This document shows, piece by piece, positions 14,665 through 25,352 of a stretch of DNA of 64,000 nucleotides; positions within the stretch are counted from its first letter, which is position 1; the number at the start of each line of letters is the position of its first letter. The notes beneath the pieces are model-generated. The model saw only the letters and a list, made by a program, of their open reading frames with translations, made no database searches and was not told the DNA's origin. This stretch comes from Symbiodinium natans (taxonomy: Eukaryota; Sar; Dinophyceae; Suessiales; Symbiodiniaceae). Both the position numbers and the translations under genes were made by a program. The stretch spans positions 665,001-729,000 of the forward strand of contig CAJNDS010001435.1 of the NCBI GenBank assembly GCA_905221605.1, written 5' to 3'.

Positions 14665-17600
14665 ATCTAAATCCAAGGATAGCGTCATTCTGGCAGCAGT
14701 CGGTCGATGTAGAGCTCTTGTTCGTATATCCTAAGGGGGATGCACCTGCAGGAATGTGCCCGCAGTCATCCACGGGCAACACCACGTAGCCCGCAAGCAC
14801 CGTCTCGTCCACGACGCCGTTCACCATGTTTGGCCCGAAGACGACGTCGCCTGCCACGGCAAGCAAGACAGGGCAGCAGCCGCACACAGCATCTCGATCC
14901 GACGCCGTGCAGCCGAGCTCCTCAACCCTGAAAACCTCACACCCAAAACACCGAAAACAGTAAACCATAACTCCGAAAACCGAAGACCGAAAACCCTAAA
15001 CCCTAAACCCTACACCCTAAACCCTAAACCCGAAACCCTAAACCCTCAACCCTCAACCCTAAACCCTACCCGCCAACCGGCCTGTGTAGTCGCCCGTCTG
15101 CTCATTGGTGTCCATGAAGGTCGCCTCACAGACGCGGCACTGGATGTAGGGGTCCTTGGCATGGAGCTCCAATCTTTCCTTGGCTATCTCGGACTTCAAC
15201 GGTTGAGGGTTTAGGGATTAGGGTTCAGGGTGAAAGGTTTGGGGTTTGGGGTTTGGGGTTGGGGGTTTCGGGTTTAGGGTTTAGGGTTTAGGGTTTAGGG
15301 TTTAGGGTTTAGGGTTTGGGGTTTGGGGTTTGGGGTTTGGGGTTTGGGGCTTGGGGCTTGGGGCTTCGGGCTTGGGGCTTGCGGTTTCGGATTCAGGGTC
15401 ATCAAGAAGCAAACTCAGCACTTCAAACCCTAAAGCCCAGTTGCCGTTGCAGCCCCCAACGCCGGGCAGAACCAGGTGTAGGTGCCTTAGTAGTCCAGTA
15501 ACCATATTACAATAAGGGCACCCGTTTTTGGGGTACCCCTAAACCCTAAACCCCAAACCCTAAACCCTAAACCCTAAACCCTAAACCCTAAACCCTAAAC
15601 CCTAAACCCTAAACCCTAAACATAACCAAAAAAGAGGGTAGAGGGTACCACTGTGCTACCAAGGTGCCGGCTGCCACACAAGCCGAGAGGTCGGTGCTGC
15701 TCCCGGCAGCGAAGGTCACCTCCCACGACCCGGAGGGTTTAGGGTCTAGGGTTTAGGGTTTAGGGTTTAGGGTTTAGGGTTTAGGGTTTAGGGCTTAGGC
15801 CTTAGGGCTCAGGGCTTAGGGCTTAGGGTTTATTGAAATTATGAAGTGTTCAGGTCCAAGGAAAGTTTCGAGGAGTTTCGATTTTTCGATTTTCCGTAAT
15901 AATTTCAAGTTAAAGGGGGCTTGAGGGTTCAGAGTTCAGAGTTCAGAGTTTAGGGTTTAGGGTTTAGGGTTTAGGGTTTAGGGTTTAGGGTTTAGGGTTT
16001 AGGGTTTAGGGTTTAGGGTTTAGGCCAACGTGCCTCACAGGTCGTCCCGACAGGAATGTCGTCGCAAGCTGCGCTACCCGAACGGTCCAAAGCACCAAAC
16101 TCCTCCCCATCGCGTGCAAGTGCGAAGGTGGCATTGCAACGTGCCGGGGTGGTCGTGGTGCTTGTTGTAGTGGAGGAAGTTGCAGTAGCCGACGTGCTGC
16201 TCGACGTGGTCGATGTGCCCGTGGCAGAGGACGAGGTCGAGGTGGTCACCGTGAGCGTCGTGCTGGTGGTACTTGACTCCGTGCCCGTGCTGCTGGAAGA
16301 GGTCGAGGTCGTGACCGTAAAGCTCGATGAAGTCGACGTTGTGACCGTGTTGCTGGAAGTGGTCGATGTAGTCACCGACACTGACGTGGTGGTGCTCGTA
16401 GCACTTGTTGATGTCAAGGTTGTCACCGTAATGCTGGAAGAGCTACTGCTGGAAGAGCTACTGCTGGTCGCCGAAACGGACGTGGTCGTACCTGTCGAGG
16501 TCGTCAGCGAGATGCTGGACGACGTCGAGGTAGTCGCCGTAGCCGTCGTGCTCGTGGAAGAGATGCTGGTCGACGTCAAGGTCGTCACCGTACTGCTGGA
16601 CGAGGTCGTGCTAGTCGCCGACATCGACGTAGTCGTAGTTGATGTGGCACTACCCGTGGCCGATGTCGACGTCGATGTCGTTAAAGACGCCGTGGTAGTC
16701 GTCGTAGTGCAAACCACATTGTCCATCGACTTGACCAGCATTCCCGGCGTGAAGGTCTCACCAATGGGGAAGCCCGACCAACACGTCTGAGAAGCTGCCA
16801 AGTCCACCATCGAAAGACAAACCTTAACTGTTCTTGGAACCCCTTCTTCGACTTAAAGAAACAAACAAACTATGGAGAAAAAAAACAAACCAACAAAGGG
16901 GAAGAACAAAACCGCACGGTCGGTCTAGCAACAAGCATCAAGCATGCTCGCATGTCCTTCATGATGCGGTTCCGATTTCTCATATCTTCCCCCCCCCCTA
17001 GTGACTAGACTTCGAGCCGAGGAGGCTTGCCGGAGTTGGGCTTTCATGCTGGGGTTTAGGGTTTAGGGGTTTGGGGGTTAGGGGTTTGGGGGTTTGGGGT
17101 TTGGGGTTTGGGGTTTGGGGGTTTGGGGTTTGGGGGTTTGGGGTTTGGGGGTTTGGGGTTTGGGGTTTGGGGTTTGGGGTTTGGGGGTTTGGGGTTTGGG
17201 GTTTGGGTTTGGGGGTTTGGGGTTTGGGGTTTGGGGCTCTCCAAGAGACCCTGCTTCCCGGGGGGCCAGAAGATGGTAGAATCCCTATTGGCAGAAGAGG
17301 CGCAAGGACCTTTAAACTCTTCTTGAACCCGTAAACTCCGAAATCCTACACGCCCGAAATCCCCCAGCCGTAGCCCCCGGCAGCGACAAAGGCCTTGCAA
17401 AGGCTTCCCATGGCTTGGGTGGCATCATACCACCTCAGGGCGTTTGGGGTGTAGGGATATCGGATTTAGGCGGGCCTTACGATGGCTTGGGAGGTCGGCC
17501 TAAATCAGGGCCCACTTGCCGGGCAGGATCTTTGTATATCTTGGTAGGGTGTAACCCGACGCCAACCCTAAAACTGTCAGCGGCGACCCCTCAAGTACCA

Positions 17601-18580
17601 CCTGAAACCCTCAACACAACACCACAAAGCCCAGAGCACTCTCCAACCCCTAAACCCTAAACCCTAAACCCCAAACCCCAAACCCTAAACCCTAAACCCT
17701 ACACCCTACACCCTACACCTTAAAACCCTAAACCCTGACACCTGAGCCCTAATTCAACCCCCCGGGGCCCGTGCAGGTCCAAGCATGGCCTTGCTTCTCT
17801 CGAAGGACGGCTCGCTAACCAAGCAACGTCCCCAGGGAACCCAGGAAAACAAAGGGAGCCTCACCCCAAAAAAGAAGGGGTTTAGGGTTTGGGGTTTGGG
17901 GTTTGGAGTTTGGGGTTTGGAGTTTGGGGTTTGAGGTTTGAGGTTTAGGGTTTAGGGTTTAGGGTTTAGGGTTTAGGGTTTAGGGTTTAGGGTTTAGGGT
18001 TTAGGGTTTAGGATACCCCATACCTGAAGAACTTAGGGATTTCGGATTTAGGGTTCTGTATCTCGTGGCGGTTTGTTTATGTGCCCGAAGCCCCAGCGGT
18101 TTAGAGCCCCACTTGGCGGTTGGCGGTTTAGCTGACCTCTAACTCTGGGCTGGTCTTGTCATCGAAGATCTCACGACGCCGCCAGGCGACGAGCAGGGGC
18201 CGCGACGATGAACACAAAACAACAAAATGTCAAGGTACCCACTTAGGAATGAAGGTGTTTTGGGCTTAAGCTGAGGGGGGAACCTCCTGTGCTTCTGAGA
18301 GGTTGGCGATGTCTAAGCACTCAGAGAAACAGGAAATAGACCAACGACATCCCCAGCAATCCCATAGCGAAGGATCCTCCTTGAAAGTCCCGAAACCCCG
18401 CCCTAAACCCTAAAACCCTAAACCGTAAACCGTAAACCCTAAACCCACTGGAACGCGCACTTTCTCTGCCGGCAGCTGTGTCGCACGGCGCTGCGCCTGT
18501 ACGCCAAACACTCGTGACTCGCGAGCGCCGCCGGGGAACCCAGCTACCGGTACCCGCAGGTCTAGCATATTCCCGGCAAC
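14008..18580 (-). CDS. Multi-exon gene for a mucin-like, probably GPI-anchored surface protein
   Basis: Minus-strand exons, 5' to 3': possibly about 18445-18580 and 18131-18212; 16020-16810 (Cys-containing segment, long Ser/Thr stalk, second Cys segment); 15668-15734; 15440-15485; 15072-15199; 14676-14920; and the terminal exon 14008-14388. The last exon has a second Thr stalk and ends in a hydrophobic tail, MQLAPVLLASLMLMLS, directly before the stop. A Thr-rich stalk followed by a short hydrophobic C-terminus without a charged tail is the usual form of a GPI-attachment signal. The product is likely a heavily O-glycosylated cell-surface protein. The start is not identified, and membership of the exons near 15.1 and 18 kb is uncertain. 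Confidence 0.6.
14479..14662 (+). repeat. (AACAAT)n plus (AAT)n microsatellite in an intron
   Basis: About 20 AACAAT units followed by about 18 AAT triplets, lying exactly between exons 14008-14388 and 14676-14920. This intron has no telomere-like tract. Confidence 0.95.
14676..14920 (-). CDS. Exon: cysteine-containing ectodomain segment
   Basis: The frame is open for about 80 codons: EELGCTASDRDAVCGCCPVL, then GDVVFGPNMVNGVVDETVLA, GYVVLPVDDCGHIPAG and CCQND. Acceptor GTTGAG|GAG. Seven or more Cys in 80 residues suggest an extracellular fold; the family is not recognised. Confidence 0.72.
15072..15199 (-). CDS. Exon with CxxC motif
   Basis: Encodes EIAKERLELHAKDPYIQCRV, then CEATFMDTNEQTGDYTG. 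A charged helix followed by a CxxC pair is unlike the flanking stalk exons, so it may belong to another gene or isoform. The codon frame is clear. Confidence 0.5.
15215..15395 (+). repeat. Telomere-like tract with TTTGGGG variants
   Basis: Begins as TTTGGGG, passes through TTTAGGG and ends as TTTGGGG/CTTGGGG. It is an intron tract between the exons near 15.1 and 15.45 kb. Confidence 0.9.
15440..15485 (-). CDS. Exon downstream of the transposon-like intron
   Basis: Encodes TYTWFCPALG after ACTAAG|G. It joins exon 15668-15734 in frame (CVAAG-TYTWFC) once the element 15487-15661 and one target duplication are removed. Confidence 0.68.
15487..15661. mobile_element. Introner-like element with TIRs, TSD and internal telomeric tract
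   Basis: Flanked by the direct repeat AGGTGCC (15480-15486 and 15662-15668). The ends are inverted: TTAGTAGTCCAGTAACC on the left and TGGTAGCACAGTGGTACC reverse-complemented on the right. Removing the element and one duplication joins GSSTDLSACVAAG to TYTWFCPALG in frame, so it is an intron (15486-15667, GC donor, AAG|G acceptor). Inside lies a CCCTAAA tract of about 12 units (15535-15621). Related copies: 22637-22745, 25047-25165, 58868-58975. Confidence 0.85.
15668..15734 (-). CDS. Exon upstream of the transposon-like intron
   Basis: Encodes GSWEVTFAAGSSTDLSACVA then AG. Its 3' border coincides with the end of the inserted element; the donor is GC type (CCG|GCACC). Confidence 0.7.
16020..16810 (-). 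CDS. Large exon: Ser/Thr-rich mucin-like stalk between Cys segments
   Basis: Begins with an ATG (MVDLAASQTCWSGFPIGETF), then about 190 residues of almost only Ser, Thr, Ala and Val, then CNATFALARDGEEFGALDRS and ACDDIPVGTTCEARW. The start lacks a signal peptide, so the ATG is likely internal. The antisense frame is a Val/Asp-rich shadow. The stalk is built of degenerate trinucleotide-like repeats and may vary in length between alleles. Confidence 0.78.
17054..17240 (+). repeat. (TTTGGGG)n / (TTTGGGGG)n array
   Basis: Alternating TTTGGGG and TTTGGGGG units, the 7-mer/8-mer mix that polymerase slippage produces. The strong G-run pattern would allow G-quadruplexes. Confidence 0.92.
17878..18012 (+). 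repeat. Telomere-like tract, TTTGGGG grading into TTTAGGG
   Basis: Starts with TTTGGGG/TTTGGAG units and turns into pure TTTAGGG, a sharp shift from variant to canonical sequence within one tract. Confidence 0.92.
18131..18212 (-). CDS. Possible exon
   Basis: The frame CSSSRPLLVAWRRREIFDDK then TSPELEV is open in a non-repeat island. A second frame is also open, so the assignment is weak. Confidence 0.35.
18445..18580 (-). CDS. Possible exon
   Basis: GC-rich island with the open frame NMLDLRVPVAGFPGGARESR then VFGVQAQRRATQLPAEKV. A competing frame exists. Position fits the 5' part of the mucin-like gene or a separate gene. Confidence 0.35.
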
Positions 18581-18597
18581 GAAACAAAAGAAATGCA

Positions 18598-18702
18598 CAT
18601 TCCATTGCTATGCGAAGTAGGGTTTATATTTCAATTTTAAAAAGGGACCTTATATACACTCACCAAGAACAGTAATATATACACTGCTTCATGTAGCATT
18701 CT
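18598..18702. mobile_element. MITE-like element, family 2
   Basis: Left end GCTATGCGAAGTAGGGTTTA and right end, reverse-complemented, GCTACATGAAGCAGTGTATA are terminal inverted repeats. The inside has TATACACTCACCAAGAACAG. The flanks ATT/ATT could be a short target duplication. Confidence 0.75.
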
Positions 18703-19154
18703 GATATAGAAAGCCCTGGAACAGCCCCAGTCTGCAATTCGAGCACTTCGGGCTCAGGGCTTGAAAGCCAGATACCCGCAAGGAGTCAAACGCGCATCCC
18801 TAAACCCTACCCTTAATCCTAAGGTTCAGGGTTTAGGGTTTAGGGTTCAGGGTTTAGGGTTTAGGGTTCATGGTTTAGGGTTTAGGGTTTAGGGTTTGGG
18901 TTTAGGGTTTAGGGCTTTGGGCTGAGGGTTTAGGGTTTAGGGTTTAGGGCTTAGGGCAATGAACATGTTTCCAAGCCCCCACGGATGCTAGGCCCGCGGG
19001 CGAGAGGGTCTTAAAGCCCTTCGTGGCACTGGACGGCTCTTCTTTTCAAAGGTGCTAAGACCCCTAAACCCTAAACCCTAAACCCTAAACCCTAAACCCT
19101 AAACCCTAAACCCTAAACCCTAAACCCTAAACCCTAAACCCTAAACCCTAGACT

Positions 19155-20020
19155 TAGTGAGGAGGAATCACCAAAATTAGAACAGGAGGCAGGATGCGTC
19201 TTTGAGCGCCTGCGCATTGGAACAGGATGCAGGATGCGTCTTGGAGCGCGGCAGTGTCAGGGGGCTAGTTTTTAGGGTTTAGGGTTTAGGGTTTAGGGTT
19301 CTAGGGTTTAGGGTTTAGGGAAAGTGTCAGGTTTACCCCTTGTTCAGGCTTCTCTTTGTGTAAAAAGCTCTGGCCATGGGTGTTGCTGTTTTGGGGCCAG
19401 GGCAGGCTTCCGTTAGTTTAGAATTCCCGTCGGGTTCTCAGTTTCCTCCCCAGCCCTAGGGTTGCTTTGCTCGTGCTGCCCTTGCTTAGAATGACTCGAT
19501 GGCTGCCCTCACATTCATCCTACAGCTATCCCTGCTGCGCCTGGTGGCCGGCAAGCTAGTTTTCTAATGTGTTCAGATCAAAACGTTTCTTGGCAAGAAA
19601 AGCCGCGAGCTGCCACGTAAGAGCTGTCTACTGATCTACTGAATTGCAAGGTGAAGCCATGGGGCAGTCTCCCGCATCTGAAGTCAGGTTTCCCCCTTGC
19701 TCTGGGCCCCCCCTAGAAGGCACCGCGACCCTGACTTTGGAGGTAAAGGCTTAGATTCAAAGTAGCCCGAATAAGGTTATAACTTTAGTTGTCATACTTC
19801 AACACCAAACTCACAGGTACCCCCCCATGAACCAAGTAGCCATTCTCAACTTGACCTCACAGCCCTCCTGCGAGAGAGTCAAGGGATCAAGGGGAGGGCG
19901 CATGCGTAGGATTTGCCTTCAAGGGCTCAATGGGTTGAGGGCTCTAAAAGGGGGGGAGGGGTGTGGGAGTTTAGAGCATTTGGGGTGGCAGACTGCCCCA
20001 TGAGCTCCTACCCCCCCACA
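19155..20020. other. Stretch without recognised gene
   Basis: Holds a direct duplication around 19170-19250 (two copies of a segment ending GGATGCAGGATGCGTCTT), a short telomere-like tract at 19265-19320, and about 600 bp of unique sequence where no frame is convincing. Confidence 0.5.
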
Positions 20021-20027
20021 CTGTGGA

Positions 20028-20107
20028 ACTGCTGGAAGCGACTCTTCTTTTCCTCCCCATCCAGGTACCAGCTTTGGTTTTCCGCGATCCACTTGTCGAA
20101 CCAGAGC
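20028..20107 (-). CDS. Exon of an unidentified protein
   Basis: Encodes LWFDKWIAENQSWYLDGEEK then KSRFQ after GCGAG|G. Strong amino-acid composition and frame; no family recognised. It is helical and charged, like other exons between 20 and 47 kb. Confidence 0.65.
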
Positions 20108-20499
20108 CTCGCAAGGGAGCAGGGTTTCGGGTTTAGGGCTTCAGGGTTTAGGGATTCAGGGTGTAGGGCTTCAGGGTTTAGGTCTTCAGGGTTCAGGGTT
20201 CCGAGCTCTTGGGTGGTATATCAACCCTGAACCATCACCTTGAGGCTACTCGGGTCCCAAACAGCTCGCTGATTTTAGGACCTACAGTAACTCAACTCGA
20301 ACCTTCCGAACGTGCCCTTTTCGCCTGAAAACCCTAAGCCCTAACCCACAGACCGGAGAATTCCGAGTCGAGATCTGAAGTGCCTTAGATAAGGTGAGAA
20401 GTACGCGGGCCCTACGTAAAACCCCTACTTAGAACTACCCGACCTTCAAGACATCCCCCAAAACCCTAAACCCTCAACCCTAAACCCTAAACCCTAAAC

Positions 20500-20605
20500 C
20501 CCTTCTTTCTTTGGGCCGAGGCACCAAGCTTCATGCCGGATGTCCTTCTCCTTCTCCTCACCCTTGTCCGGATGACACCTGGCACACCGGGTGCGGAGCT
20601 GCAGA
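20500..20605 (-). CDS. Exon with CxxC..C motif
   Basis: Encodes VLQLRTRCARCHPDKGEEKE then KDIRHEAWCLGPKKE. The CARC pair and later Cys could bind zinc. Charged, likely cytosolic or nuclear. Confidence 0.6.
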
Positions 20606-21129
20606 ACTCTTAGGAGCTTTTCTGGCTTTGGGGTCTCAGCGTTGAGGTTTCGGGATTAGGGACTAGGGACTAGGATTTAGGGTTAGGGTTTTAGGGGTTT
20701 AGGGGTTTAGGGTTAGGGTTTAGGGTTTAGGGTTTAGGGTTTTAGGGTTTTAGGTTTTTGGAGTTTAGGGTTTTAGGGTTTAGGGTTTTGGGTTTGAGGG
20801 TTTAGGGCCTTAGGGTCTTAGCGCTTCTGCGGCTTTTAGGGCTTTTGGAGCTTTAGGGTCGAGGGCTTCGAGGCTTTGCGGGCTTTAGGGTTCTTAGGGG
20901 ACCCAGGCCTTTTAGGATTGTTGAGTATTTTCGGTCTGGGAGGGGGTTTCGGAGCGTTGGGTGCCTTCGGGGCTGTAGGGTTTAGGGCTTAAGGTTTGGG
21001 GTTTAAGGTTTAGGGTTTAGGGTTTAGGGTTTAGGGTTTAGGGTTTAGGGTCTAGGGTTTAGGGTTTAGGGTTTAGGGTTTAGGGCTTTTTTGGTTTAGG
21101 GTGGGTTTCGGGGTTTTGGGGGCCGCAGG

Positions 21130-22430
21130 TTTTCGGCGTTGTTCCAAGTCAAGCGGATCAGCCCAAAGAGCTGTGATGCAGGCCGCAGAAGCTTCCTAAA
21201 GCCCAAACCCTAAACCCTAAACACTCAACCCTAAACCCTAAACCCTAAACCCTAAACTACGCTACCCTGATGGAAGGAAAGCAGGCAGACGCTGCGGCCC
21301 GCAACCCCTGAAGCCGAGGCCCTCAAACCCTACGCCCCGTTCTAGGGATTTGGGGTTTCGGGTTTAGGGAGTTAGGGTCTAGGGTTTCGGGTATAGGCTC
21401 CCTAGAGCCCTTGAAGTCTCAATGTCTGGGCGCAAGCTGACCCGCGCACCCTAAGACGTCCGTTTCGACAGGACTTGTCAGGTCGCCGTGATTCTTTCCC
21501 CGACGTCCCTACCGTTGTGGCTTGTTACCTTTAATTGTGGGATTCTTCCTTGGCGACGTGCTTCAAGGTCTGTCTACGCTCTCGACATTGCTAGGTTTTG
21601 AGGGTTTAGCGTGCAACTCCTGGTCTGCCAGTGCAGCTCCATCCAAGCTAAGCAAAAAATTCCAGAGAAAGGCCCCAGCAGATCATATTAGCCCACGGGT
21701 GCCACCGGAACAAGCGGCACAAGGAATGGAGCCACAAAGGCCGCCAAGACGCTTGATCTTCATATCCCTTAGCAGCCTGGCCCTCTCCGCGCGCGGCTTC
21801 TGCTGCTTTCTCAGCAGGTAGAGCCTCGGCAACGAGTGTTCCTCAAAACCAGCAGAAGAGGTTCGCCTTTCAGAACCTGCGTTTCAAGGACCTCACAAAG
21901 CAACATCCCCCTACATAACCCTTGGCGGGATTCTACACGGCACCTAGCTCCCTATGTTCTTCATTTCTGAGAACCACAGAGTTTGGGAAGCAAAACCCAG
22001 TCGTGGGGGCTTCTCGAGGGAACGCAACTGCGTCAGAGGAACTGCTCTTGGATGTCCAGGCAGAGCTGGCGAACAGCTGCCACCTGCAATCGATGAAAGA
22101 GTGCACAGAGCCAGCTCGAGAACTGAACCGAGTGCGCTGCAAGCCAAGCCTCGGGACGAACACTCTGTCAAACCCAAAACCAGACCCCCATCCCCAACAG
22201 ACCAACAAAATGAAACTCGCCCAAAACCTTCAACCCTAGACCTTGAACCCACCCCAAACCCTAAACCCTAAACCCCAAACCCTAAACCCTAAACCCTAAA
22301 CCCTGAACCCTAAACCCTAAACCCTAAACCCTAAACCCTAAGCCCACCCACAGCTCTGAAACCCCAAAAAGCAGCCCCCGGCCTGCGGCAAGGACGGGTA
22401 GGAAGTGGGCCACTCCTTCCTGAGCTTAGT
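21130..22430. other. Region with telomere-like tracts and weak open frames
   Basis: Frames are open on both strands at 21.64-21.83 kb (minus RLYLLRKQQKPRAERARLLR is the more protein-like) and at 21.93-22.24 kb, but none can be assigned. A CCCTAAA tract is at 22255-22342. Confidence 0.35.
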
Positions 22431-22636
22431 TTAGGGTTCAGAGTTCAGGGTTTAGGGTTTAGGGTTTAGGGTTGAGGGTTTGAGGTTGAGGGTTTGGGGT
22501 TTAGGGTTGGGGGGTGAGGGTTGAGGGTTCAGGTTTTCTTTGAGTAAGGAAGCTCCTCGGAACGTGAGACTTTAGAGGTTTAGGGGCTGCGGATTTCACC
22601 CTCATTCCTAGCAGCTCTCAGCCCTACACCTTCTGG

Positions 22637-22745
22637 GTAGCCCAGTAACAATATTACAACACAAGGGCTCCCTTTTTGGGGTTGGTTACTTTACAAGGGG
22701 ACCTTGAACCCAAAAAAAGGGCAAAGGGTACCACTGGGCTCCCAA
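22637..22745. mobile_element. Introner-family element (copy 2)
   Basis: Ends GGGTAGCCCAGTAACAATAT and, reverse-complemented, TTGGGAGCCCAGTGGTACC. The inside shares GGGTTGGTTACTTTA with the copy at 25047-25165 and has no telomeric tract. Flanking CCTT on both sides may be the target duplication. An open minus frame (ERSSSKALKR) ends at its border. Confidence 0.72.
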
Positions 22746-23594
22746 GCCTTTTGAGGGCTTTCGATGATGAGCGTTCAGCGTGGAGACCCCAGGCCCGCCC
22801 CTTCTTCCTTGATGCCCTCAGAAGCCCTTCCCCGGCAACACCAGGCTCCAAAGGATTTAGGGTTTAGGGTTTAGGGATTCGGGTTTAGGGATCAGGGTTT
22901 AGGGTTTAGGGCTTAGGATTCTTGAAGGGAACGAAAGGGAATCTCTCCACAACAATCTCATTGTGGGGCCCTAAACCCTCAACCCTGAACCCTAAACCCT
23001 GAACCCTAAAACCATAATCCTTTTTCCTTAACCCTTAACCCTTAAAGCCCCGAAACCCTAAACCCTAAACCCTAAACCCTAAACCCTAAACCCTAAACCC
23101 TAAACCCTAAACCCTAAACCCTAAACAGCAAGCGAACCTGGCATGCCAAGGCGCCGCCATTCCTGAGAGTCGGGGCCTGAACGAAGCTTTTGGGGTTTGT
23201 GCCTTAGGGCTTTAGGGTTTAGGGTTTCGGGTTTAGGGTTTAGGGTTTAGGGTTTAGGGTTTAGGGTTTAGGGTTTAGGGTTTAGGGAAGGTTGCACCCT
23301 GGGGTGTACATGATACTCGGATTCCTGACCCAAAAGCAGCCCCCAAAAGGGACCCAACACTCGGAACCCGTAAACCCCGAAACCCCCTAAACTCTCAACC
23401 CTAAACCCTGAACGCCCGAAACCCTCAACCCTAAACCCCAAAAACCCTAAACCCAAGCCCTAAACTAAACAGAAGCCCTCAAACCCAAACCCTAATCCCC
23501 CCGAATTCCCAAAAACCCAACAACTAAAAAACCAACAAATATTCCACAACCCCCACCCCAAAGACAAAAACAGAACCAACACAAACCCGAAAGA

Positions 23595-23712
23595 CGGGAG
23601 CCAGGCCTGCTGACACCCCGGCAGGTGAGCGCACCCCAGCTGGCGATCGCCCGCGGGCAGCGAAGGCGCTGGCGACCGGGATCTTGTTGGAGCAGTGCTG
23701 GGCCTGCTGCGC
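23595..23712 (-). CDS. Possible exon, Ala/Gly-rich
   Basis: GC-rich island between repeats with the frame QQAQHCSNKIPVASAFAARG then RSPAGVRSPAGVSAGLAPV. Two frames are open. Confidence 0.35.
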
Positions 23713-24529
23713 TCAAGGCTTTGGGGTTTAGGGTATGGGGTTTATGGTTTAGGGTTTAGGGTTTTGGGTTTTGGGTTCAGGGTTTCGGGTTTCGGGTTTA
23801 GGGTTTAGGGCTCAAGGCTTTGGGGTTTGGGGTGCAAGGGCTTTGGGGTTTGGGGTTTGGGGTTTAGGGTTTAGGGTTTGGGGTTTAGGGTTTGGGGCTT
23901 AGGGGGCTTCAGGCTTGAGGATTTAGGGGGGTTTCTCAAGTTTAGGGCTTAGGGCTTTGAAGCCTTTAGGCAGAGCAGGTTTGGTGTCCAAGGGTTTCAG
24001 GACTTAGGCGCCCCTTCTTTCCCCAAAGCCTCAGTAGACCTCAACATCCCAACACTAAAGGGACTTTGGAAACCGCAAACAACCCCCAGAATTTTGTAGG
24101 AAGGTAATCGGAAGATACCTACCGGGGCCCACAAATTCCCTTGGCATTCCTACTATGTTTCTTGGGGCTCCCTGTTGGGGGTCCCCCTTTGGGATCTTTT
24201 TAAACCCTAAACCCTAAACCCTAAACCCTAAACCCTAAACCCTAAACCCTAAACCCTAAATCCCAAACCCCAAACCCCAAACCCTAAACCAAACTCGAGA
24301 AAACTTTCTGAGACTGGAAGGCCCCAAGCCAGGCGCGACCCGAAAGCGGATCCGAACCCCCTCCTCAAACCCTCAAGGGAGTTAGGGCTTGGGGATTAGG
24401 GCTTAGGGATTAGGGCTTAGGGTTTAGGGTTTATAGCCCTCCTTGAATAGCTAGAGCTTGGGTTTCGGGGTTTGTATTTTCCACACCTTCTCAACTAAAC
24501 CTACACCTGCACCCCATCAACAGGAATGA

Positions 24530-24600
24530 AATTGCTCCTGGAAGGCCTGGTGGTCTGGAGGTCGGCTGCTTGGCAGCTTTTGAAGCTCCGGCCTAGGAGC
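24530..24600 (-). CDS. Exon of an unidentified protein
   Basis: Encodes ELQKLPSSRPPDHQAFQEQF then HS. Island between telomere-derived stretches; helical, Gln-rich. Confidence 0.5.
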
Positions 24601-25046
24601 TCAGGGTCCAGCGGTTTAGGGGGTTTGGGGATAGGGGCTTGGGGGATTGAAGGATTTCGGGGGATTTTGGGATTTTGGGATTTCGGGATTTAGGGACTTA
24701 AGGTTTCGTGTGTAGAGGGTTGGGGGTGGGCACTGTTTAGGAACCATTTTTTGGGTAGCTGAGGGTCGAGAAGCCTTCGCTGCAACCAGGCTCTCCTCTT
24801 TCTGAATAGTGGAGAACCCCTTGAAGGGCTAGGGTTTAGGGTTTAGGGTTTGGGGTTTGGGGCTTAGGATTTGGGGATATACTGTATGGCACCTGTGTCC
24901 GCCGCTGCCCTGCTAGAAGAGCTAGTGAGGGTAAGACAAGAGGGCCGGCCGAGAAGCTCCACGCCCCGCGACGGCAGCTGGAGCGGCTGCGGCAGATGGC
25001 TTAGATGGCTTTCGCCTGGGGGCCTCTGGCTCGGGGCCTCCCCTCT

Positions 25047-25165
25047 CCTTGGTAGCCCAGCAACCATATTCTGATAAGGGCATCCTTTTTTGGGTTGGTT
25101 ACTTTATATGGGGAACCTTGAAACAAACAAAAAAGGGTAAAGGACACCACTGCGCTGCCGAGTCT
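25047..25165. mobile_element. Introner-family element (copy 3)
   Basis: Ends TTGGTAGCCCAGCAACCATA and, reverse-complemented, TCGGCAGCGCAGTGGTGTCC. The inside has TGATAAGGGCATCC and GGTTGGTTACTTTATA, as in copies 1 and 2. Contains no telomeric units. Confidence 0.72.
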
Positions 25166-25352
25166 CGAGGCCTCCACAGCTTTCGGGCTTGGCTGCGGGG
25201 CGGAGGCGCGGGTGGGGGTGGGCGGGTTGGGGGCATCCTTCTTGCCAGCCTGGGGCTTTCCCGCCAGCAGGTCCTCTCAGAGTCTCTCTCTTGCCGACGA
25301 CACAACTGTGAAGCACGACGACGAAGCAACACGGATCAATGCAGCCCACACC

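Noticed and set aside
14474-14675. Poly-Ile/Val tail after the cysteine exon on the minus strand
   Set aside because: Read-through into the AACAAT/AAT intron repeat, not a membrane segment.
16056-16790. Val/Asp-rich plus-strand frame of 244 codons
   Set aside because: Antisense shadow of the Ser/Thr stalk exon; the stalk frame has flanking Cys segments and fits the gene context.
17056-17400. Gly/Trp/Phe or Pro/Asn/Gln repeat proteins over TTTGGGG arrays
   Set aside because: Heptamer repeats are open in all frames by composition; the same holds at 8.9, 15.3, 36.8 and 44.7 kb.
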